Below, piece after piece: positions 56,043 through 64,000 of a DNA stretch of 64,000 nucleotides. Under the pieces are notes generated by a model. That model was not told where the DNA came from, did no database searches, and saw nothing but the letters and a program-made list of their open reading frames with translations. Location of the stretch: NCBI RefSeq assembly GCF_016862995.1, contig NZ_BOOA01000022.1, forward strand, positions 48,331 to 112,330. The letters run 5' to 3'. Position 1 is the stretch's first letter, and the number at the start of each line of letters is the position of its first letter. Made by a program: the position numbers and the translations under genes. This DNA comes from Acrocarpospora phusangensis. GTDB taxonomy: Bacteria; Actinomycetota; Actinomycetes; Streptosporangiales; Streptosporangiaceae.

Positions 56043-57044
56043 GTGACTGACTTTCCTTGGGACGAGGGCGCGGCGACGGGGGTCGGGTCGCATCCGGGTG
56101 AGGACGGCCTGTCGGCGCTGAAGACCGTGTTCGACGAGGTGCCGGTGCCGTACCTGCCGGAACTGCCGGGGCGGGGAGTCGGCGCGGACATGATCGGGCG
56201 CACGGCCTCGCTGCTGGTGGACCTGCCGGTGGAGGTGCAGCCGTCGGGGTGGCGGTTCAGTGATCGTCCGGGGCGGGACTTCAAGCGGGCCCGCGACCAT
56301 CTGCTGCGCGATCTGGACATGCTGGAAGAGGTGTCGCAGGGCTACACGGGCGCTCTCAAGATCCAGGTTTGCGGGCCGTGGACGCTGGCGGGGGCCGTCG
56401 AGCTGCGGCACGGGGACAAGACGCTCGCCGACAAGGGCGCCGTCCGGGATCTGATCGACTCGCTCGCCGACGGGCTGGCCGCGCACGTGGCGGACGTGCG
56501 CAAGCGAGTGCCCGGAGCCGGGCTGATCGTGCAGGTGGACGAGCCGGGCCTGCCGGGCGTGCTGGCCGGGACCGTGCCGACCGCGTCCGGGTTCGGGCGG
56601 CTCGCCGCCGTCGAGGAGCAGCCCGCCGCCGACGGGCTCCGGCGCGTGCTCGCCGTGACCCCCTTCCCGATCGTGCACTGCTGCGCGCCCCGCGTCCCCT
56701 TCTCCCTGTTCGGTACGGCCGGAGCCCGTGGTATCTCCCTCGACGCGAGCCTGCTGCGGCGCGCCGACGAGGACCGCATCGGCGAGACCGTCGAGGCGGG
56801 CATCGCCCTGCTGCTCGGCGTGCTCCCCGGCGTCGACTCCCGCCTGCCCGAGCCGGCCGCGGTCGCCCACCCCGCCCGCGAGCTGTGGCGGCGCCTCGGC
56901 TTCCGGCCGGAGGAGCTGGCCCGGCAGGTGCTGCTCACGCCCTCCTGCGGGCTGGCCGGCGCGTCCCCGGCGTACGCCAAGGCGGCGCTGGTGCGGTGCC
57001 GGGAGGCGGCCCGCGTGCTGCGCGAGGACCCCGAGGCCGAGTAG
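56043..57044 (+). CDS. MetE-like methionine synthase/UROD-MetE superfamily protein
   Basis: 333 residues, a single barrel like the C-terminal half of cobalamin-independent methionine synthase. It reads FPWDEGAATGVGSHPGEDGL, LKIQVCGPWTLAGAVELRHG, LIVQVDEPGLPGVL and PIVHCCAPRVPF; the last holds the His-Cys pair that would bind zinc, and LLTPSCGLAG holds another Cys. It is too short to bind folate as MetE does, so the methyl donor is uncertain. GTG 56043 follows AGGG. This gene commonly lies between mnmA and ligA in actinobacteria. Confidence 0.82.
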   Translation: MTDFPWDEGAATGVGSHPGEDGLSALKTVFDEVPVPYLPELPGRGVGADMIGRTASLLVDLPVEVQPSGWRFSDRPGRDFKRARDHLLRDLDMLEEVSQGYTGALKIQVCGPWTLAGAVELRHGDKTLADKGAVRDLIDSLADGLAAHVADVRKRVPGAGLIVQVDEPGLPGVLAGTVPTASGFGRLAAVEEQPAADGLRRVLAVTPFPIVHCCAPRVPFSLFGTAGARGISLDASLLRRADEDRIGETVEAGIALLLGVLPGVDSRLPEPAAVAHPARELWRRLGFRPEELARQVLLTPSCGLAGASPAYAKAALVRCREAARVLREDPEAE

Positions 57045-57108
57045 CCGGACGGCAAGCCGGTTGCAAGCGCCCGGCCGTATCTCTTGTTCTGCATCGAAGG
57101 AGAGATAT

Positions 57109-57516
57109 ATGCGTGCACTCGTCATCGCCGGGGTCGCGGCCGCGGCTCTGGCCGGAGTTCTGGCCTCCCCGGCGAACGCCGCCGACACCTGGCACTGGGG
57201 TCCCGCGTACTCCGCGGACGGCAAGGCCAAGGTGACCAGCGGCAAGATCGTGACCCGGCCGGGGGGCCTGCGGGTCACCGGCAGACTGCACGACGGGTCG
57301 AGTTCGGGGGCCTGTTCGTGGGTCCGGTTCCGGTACCTGACGGACCAGGGCAAGACCATGCACAAGAGCTACAAGACCTGTACGGCCGGCTATCGGAAGA
57401 TCACGCTCAACACCGGCCACGTCCTGTCCATCGAGGCCAAGGTGTGCCGGGGCACGGCTGCCAAGATCACCGGCAAGTGCTCGGCGTACGAGGGGGTCTG
57501 GGCACAGGGCGGCTGA
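57109..57516 (+). CDS. small secreted protein of unknown function
   Basis: A 135-residue protein with a signal peptide (LVIAGVAAAALAGVLASPANA, cleavage ~residue 24). The mature ~110 residues are basic, with four Cys (SGACSWVRF, KTCTAGY, KVCRG, GKCSAY) that could form two disulfides, and look beta-rich. AAGGAG lies 6-7 nt before ATG 57109. No named family is recognised. A strong terminator follows. Confidence 0.75.
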   Translation: MRALVIAGVAAAALAGVLASPANAADTWHWGPAYSADGKAKVTSGKIVTRPGGLRVTGRLHDGSSSGACSWVRFRYLTDQGKTMHKSYKTCTAGYRKITLNTGHVLSIEAKVCRGTAAKITGKCSAYEGVWAQGG

Positions 57517-57529
57517 GAGCGGCTGAGCC

Positions 57530-57562
57530 GGGGCCGTGCCTGCGTCCTCGCGGCACGGCCCC
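57530..57562 (+). terminator. 11-bp hairpin after small secreted protein
   Basis: GGGGCCGTGCC pairs perfectly with GGCACGGCCCC around an 11-base loop, 13 bp after the stop. Confidence 0.8.
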
Positions 57563-57644
57563 TTCGCATGTCCCGGCGCGTCAAGATCCGGTCTTGGCCT
57601 CGGCGAATGTCGGTGGGCGGCGCTACCGTTCTACCTGGGTCTGA

Positions 57645-59867
<2,223 letters not shown>

Positions 59868-59882
59868 GCCGAGGCGTCCGGC

Positions 59883-59909
59883 TATCCGGTGCCGTCTGCG
59901 AGGGCGACG
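59883..59909 (-). repeat. possible degenerate fragment of the 74-bp repeat
   Basis: The reverse strand of these 27 bases matches the central core of the 74-bp element at about 21 of 27 positions, including ACGGCACCGGATA. It lies just after ligA, inverted relative to copy C 90 bp away. It could be chance or a decayed fourth copy. Confidence 0.3.
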
Positions 59910-59998
59910 ATGTCGCCGGGGCCTGCCTCCTCGGCCGGCTTTGCGCTCCTGCGCCTCGGTCATCAGCAGCTCGGTGATCCTCACCCGCCCATCCGGCA

Positions 59999-60072
59999 GA
60001 TGGGCCTGCCTGATCCTGGGCGCCGGTGCGGCGGGGCGTCACCTGCGCTAACGGCGCCGGATAACGGCGCGA
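59999..60072 (+). repeat. 74-bp dispersed repeat, copy C
   Basis: Runs from GATGGGCC to GCGCGA in the same orientation as copy A, with the shared GGCGCCGGTGCGGCG, GCGTCACCTGCG and TAACGGCGCCGGATAACGGC. A 2-base gain before the core balances a 2-base loss inside it. It sits in the 299-base gap between ligA and the cellulase gene, which holds no other gene. Confidence 0.75.
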
Positions 60073-60166
60073 GGCGGCACGGAAGAGGCCACCCGGCGCC
60101 GGTTTGGTGGCGGGCCGGGTGGCCTCGTGGGGCGGTCGCGCTAGGCGTACCTGCCGGGATGGAGGG

Positions 60167-61639
<1,473 letters not shown>

Positions 61640-61736
61640 TCACCAGATCCTAGGGACTAGAAGGCTTCGGGGAATAAGGCGGGAGATCCAACTTGAAACC
61701 CGCTGGCAACGCGCTCGAAACCGGTATCCGGTCATC

Positions 61737-61747
61737 TGAAACTTTCA
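61737..61747. promoter_or_regulatory. short palindrome TGAAACTTTCA
   Basis: An 11-bp odd palindrome with the same GAAACTTTC centre as the chitinase operator candidate. It lies in the gap between the divergent cellulase and GGDEF-EAL genes, 117 bp upstream of the CelR site. Confidence 0.35.
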
Positions 61748-61871
61748 CCCCGAAAGGCCCGGATGCCGAGAAGCCGCGAAATATCCCGTAACGCAACGTG
61801 CCCAAGCGGTTTCGCGAAGTGGCCCAGAGGCCGTACCCTCCCATAGTGACCTCTTGGGGGGTTTCTTACCG

Positions 61872-63980
61872 ATGACAGCGATTGCGCGCCATCTCGCGCC
61901 ATGCCCGGAGATGGCGGACCCGACCGACACGCGGGACACCGGACCGCGCCTCGGCTCACCCCTGTGGACCTACTTCACCGGGGTGATCACGATCGGGCTC
62001 ACGGCGCTGGTCGTCGCGCAGGTCCGGCTGGGCGTCAACGAGATCGCCGGACTCGCCGGGACCGCGCTGTTCTGGATCCTGGTCGTGCTGGTGGTGCTGG
62101 GCGAGCTGCGCCCGGTCATGGTCAGTTCGTCCACGGTCGTCGGGGGCACCCCCACCTCCACCATGTTCACCTTCGCCGTCCTGATGCACCACGGCCTGTC
62201 CGCCGCCGTGCTGGTGCAGGCGGTGGCCGTGGTGGTGAGCGGCCTGGTGCACCGCCGCTCCTGGCATCGCATCGCCTTCAACATCGCCCAGATCACCCTG
62301 GCCTGTACGGCCTCCGCCGTCGTCTTCGGCGCCTTCGGCATCCACCCCCGCCCCCTGGACACCTGGACCCCCGAGGGCACCGACATGCCGGCCATCGCCC
62401 TGGCCGGCCTCGCCTACTTCACCGTGCGCGGCCTGCTCGTCTGCAGCGCGGTCGCCCTGCACGAACGCAAGTCGATCATCCGCGTGATCAAGGCCTCGAT
62501 CGGCCCGCAGGCCCTCGTGTACGGCGCGCTGCTCGGCCTGGCCCCCCTCGTCGTGGTCGTGATGGAACACTCCACCGGCCTGGTGCCCCTGTTCGTCGCC
62601 CCCCTGGCGGCCGTCTACTTCACGGCCACGCTCTCCATGCGCCGCGACCACCAGGCCATGCACGACAGCCTGACCGGCCTGCCCAACCGCAAGATGCTGA
62701 TCCTGCGCACCGAGGAGGCCCTCGCCGAGGCCAGGGAGGACGAGCGCGTCGGGCTGTTCCTGCTCGACCTCGACCGGTTCAAAGAGGTCAACGACACTCT
62801 CGGCCACCCGGTCGGCGACCTGCTGCTCCAGATCGTCGCGCACCGGCTCACCCACAGCGTGCGCCCCGGCGACGTGGTCGCCCGTCTCGGCGGCGACGAG
62901 TTCGCGGTGCTGCTGCCCTCCATCAGGGACGCCCACGCCGCCAAGGAGGTCGCCTCCCGCCTGCGGGTCGCCCTCACCGAGCCGGTACGGCTTGAGGGCA
63001 TGACCTTCGACCTGGACGCCTCCATCGGCATCGCCCTCTACCCCGACCACGCGCCCGACTTCGAACTGCTGCTCCAGCGGTCCGACGTGGCGATGTACAT
63101 GGCCAAGGAGGGCCGTACCGGGGTGGAGTTCTACGTGGCGGAGCGGGACCGCAACTCCCCGGAGCGGCTCAGCCTCCTCGGCGATCTGCGCAGGGCGATC
63201 GACCGGGACGAGCTCTACCTGCACTTCCAGCCGAAGGTCTCGCTGGAGGACGGCCGGGTCGAGGGCATGGAGGCCCTGCTGCGCTGGTGGCATCCGGTGC
63301 GCGGCCCGATCTCCCCGGCCGAGTTCATCCCGCTGGCCGAGCAGTCGTACCTGATGCGGGAGCTCACCCAGCACGTCATCGACAAGGCCCTCGACCAGGC
63401 CGCCCGCTGGTGGCGCGACGGCCTCGGGGTGCCGATCTCGGTGAACGTCTCCGCCCGCGACCTGCTCGACTCCGGCCTGCCCGACCAGCTCGCGGCCGGC
63501 CTGGCCCGGCTGGCGCTGCCGCCCAGCGCCATCCACCTGGAGGTCACCGAGCGCATCCTGATGACCGACCAGGCCTACTCCGCCGACACCATCCGCACCC
63601 TGGCCGCCCTCGGCGTCCCGCTGGCCCTGGACGACTTCGGCACGGGCTACTCCACGCTGGTACGGCTCCAGCGCCTCCAAGTCGACGAAGTCAAGATCGA
63701 CGCCTCCTTCGTACGAAAAATCGGTGAATCGCCGGACGACGAGAGGATCGTCCGCTCGATCATCGACCTGGTGCGCTCCCTGGGCCTGCGGGCCGTGGCT
63801 GAAGGCGTCGAATCCGCCGAGATCGCCGCCCAGCTCCGCGCCATGGGCTGCGACGCTGGCCAGGGCTGGTGGCTCGCCGAACCCATGCCCGCCACCGAGG
63901 CCGGCGTCTGGCTCCGCGCCCGCCTGCGCCTGCCCGCCATCTCTCACGAATCGCACATGGCCATGGACGGCACCGTCTGA
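61872..63980 (+). CDS. membrane GGDEF-EAL cyclic-di-GMP turnover protein, RmdB-like
   Basis: 702 residues. The first ~255 form a multi-pass membrane domain of six to eight helices (GVITIGLTALVVAQV, LFWILVVLVVLGEL, AAVLVQAVAVVVSGLV and others). The GGDEF domain follows with RLGGDEFAVLL (GGDEF 340-344) and an inhibitory RxxD site (RPGD 331-334) in the canonical position. The EAL domain has GMEALLRW (467-469), NVSARDLLD and DDFGTGYSTL. Both catalytic signatures look intact, so it may make and degrade c-di-GMP. Streptomyces RmdB has the same architecture. ATG 61872 is used, with GGGGGG ~10 nt upstream. Confidence 0.9.
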   Translation: MTAIARHLAPCPEMADPTDTRDTGPRLGSPLWTYFTGVITIGLTALVVAQVRLGVNEIAGLAGTALFWILVVLVVLGELRPVMVSSSTVVGGTPTSTMFTFAVLMHHGLSAAVLVQAVAVVVSGLVHRRSWHRIAFNIAQITLACTASAVVFGAFGIHPRPLDTWTPEGTDMPAIALAGLAYFTVRGLLVCSAVALHERKSIIRVIKASIGPQALVYGALLGLAPLVVVVMEHSTGLVPLFVAPLAAVYFTATLSMRRDHQAMHDSLTGLPNRKMLILRTEEALAEAREDERVGLFLLDLDRFKEVNDTLGHPVGDLLLQIVAHRLTHSVRPGDVVARLGGDEFAVLLPSIRDAHAAKEVASRLRVALTEPVRLEGMTFDLDASIGIALYPDHAPDFELLLQRSDVAMYMAKEGRTGVEFYVAERDRNSPERLSLLGDLRRAIDRDELYLHFQPKVSLEDGRVEGMEALLRWWHPVRGPISPAEFIPLAEQSYLMRELTQHVIDKALDQAARWWRDGLGVPISVNVSARDLLDSGLPDQLAAGLARLALPPSAIHLEVTERILMTDQAYSADTIRTLAALGVPLALDDFGTGYSTLVRLQRLQVDEVKIDASFVRKIGESPDDERIVRSIIDLVRSLGLRAVAEGVESAEIAAQLRAMGCDAGQGWWLAEPMPATEAGVWLRARLRLPAISHESHMAMDGTV

Positions 63981-64000
63981 TCGCTCCGGCCACCAAATGG

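Noticed and set aside
61956..63956. Long minus-strand frame opposite the GGDEF-EAL gene
   Set aside because: Shadow of the plus-strand gene; composition typical of antisense GC-rich DNA.

Overview
The window is chromosomal DNA of a high-GC Gram-positive actinomycete. Codon third positions are almost all G or C, GTG and TTG starts are common, and adjacent genes often share ATGA or GTGA. The gene set (KstR steroid regulon, GlgE alpha-glucan pathway, CelR-type cellulase operator, tandem membrane Ser/Thr kinases, RmdB-like GGDEF-EAL protein) fits the Streptosporangiales (Nonomuraea/Streptosporangium type). That placement is inferred from content only. No rRNA, tRNA, CRISPR array, intact insertion sequence or prophage was seen.

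Layout. 1-9319: end of an F420/NADP reductase-like gene, then a steroid side-chain locus. A minus-strand group (kstR; fadA5-like thiolase, MBL hydrolase, GntR regulator) diverges from a plus-strand operon chsE1-chsE2-chsH2-chsH1-ltp2, the counterpart of the mycobacterial igr operon. Three KstR-like boxes sit in the control regions. 9335-14357: a membrane-anchored sigma-factor-like protein and an opuC-type compatible-solute ABC operon. 14405-20455: a flavin-reductase-like protein, a membrane protein whose frame overlaps it tail to tail, glgB, a secreted protein of unknown role and a tandem-FKBP lipoprotein. 20489-25990: a multi-pass membrane protein fused to a nucleosidase domain, a GH18 chitinase with its own promoter and operator, and SppA. 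26037-34182: maltokinase-treS-glgE on the minus strand, divergent from glgP. With glgB, this gives most of the trehalose to maltose-1-phosphate to alpha-glucan route. 34309-37375: a small coiled-coil protein, then DppA D-aminopeptidase, Tat-exported amine oxidase and YbaK-like deacylase in a tight operon. 37482-42930: three tandem membrane Ser/Thr kinases, the second with ten copies of a seven-residue repeat. 43054-44797: etfB-etfA.

44921-54238 is the most plastic part: an MFS exporter, a TetR regulator, a cysteine desulfurase facing away from its usual partner mnmA, a decayed Rhs/YD-repeat toxin locus with a candidate immunity-type protein, a DUF695 protein and a large secreted subtilase. 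Two copies of a 74-bp dispersed element (46541-46614 and, inverted, 51421-51494) bracket most of it; a third lies at 59999-60072. 54299-63980 returns to a conserved core: mnmA, an MBL hydrolase, a MetE-like protein, a small secreted protein and ligA. Then come a GH6 cellulase with a CelR-type operator and a GGDEF-EAL membrane protein.

The best candidates for something undescribed are the membrane-nucleosidase protein, the 74-bp repeat and the inversion it may mark, the heptapeptide-repeat kinase cluster, and the shared GAAACTTTC palindromes near polysaccharide-degradation genes.
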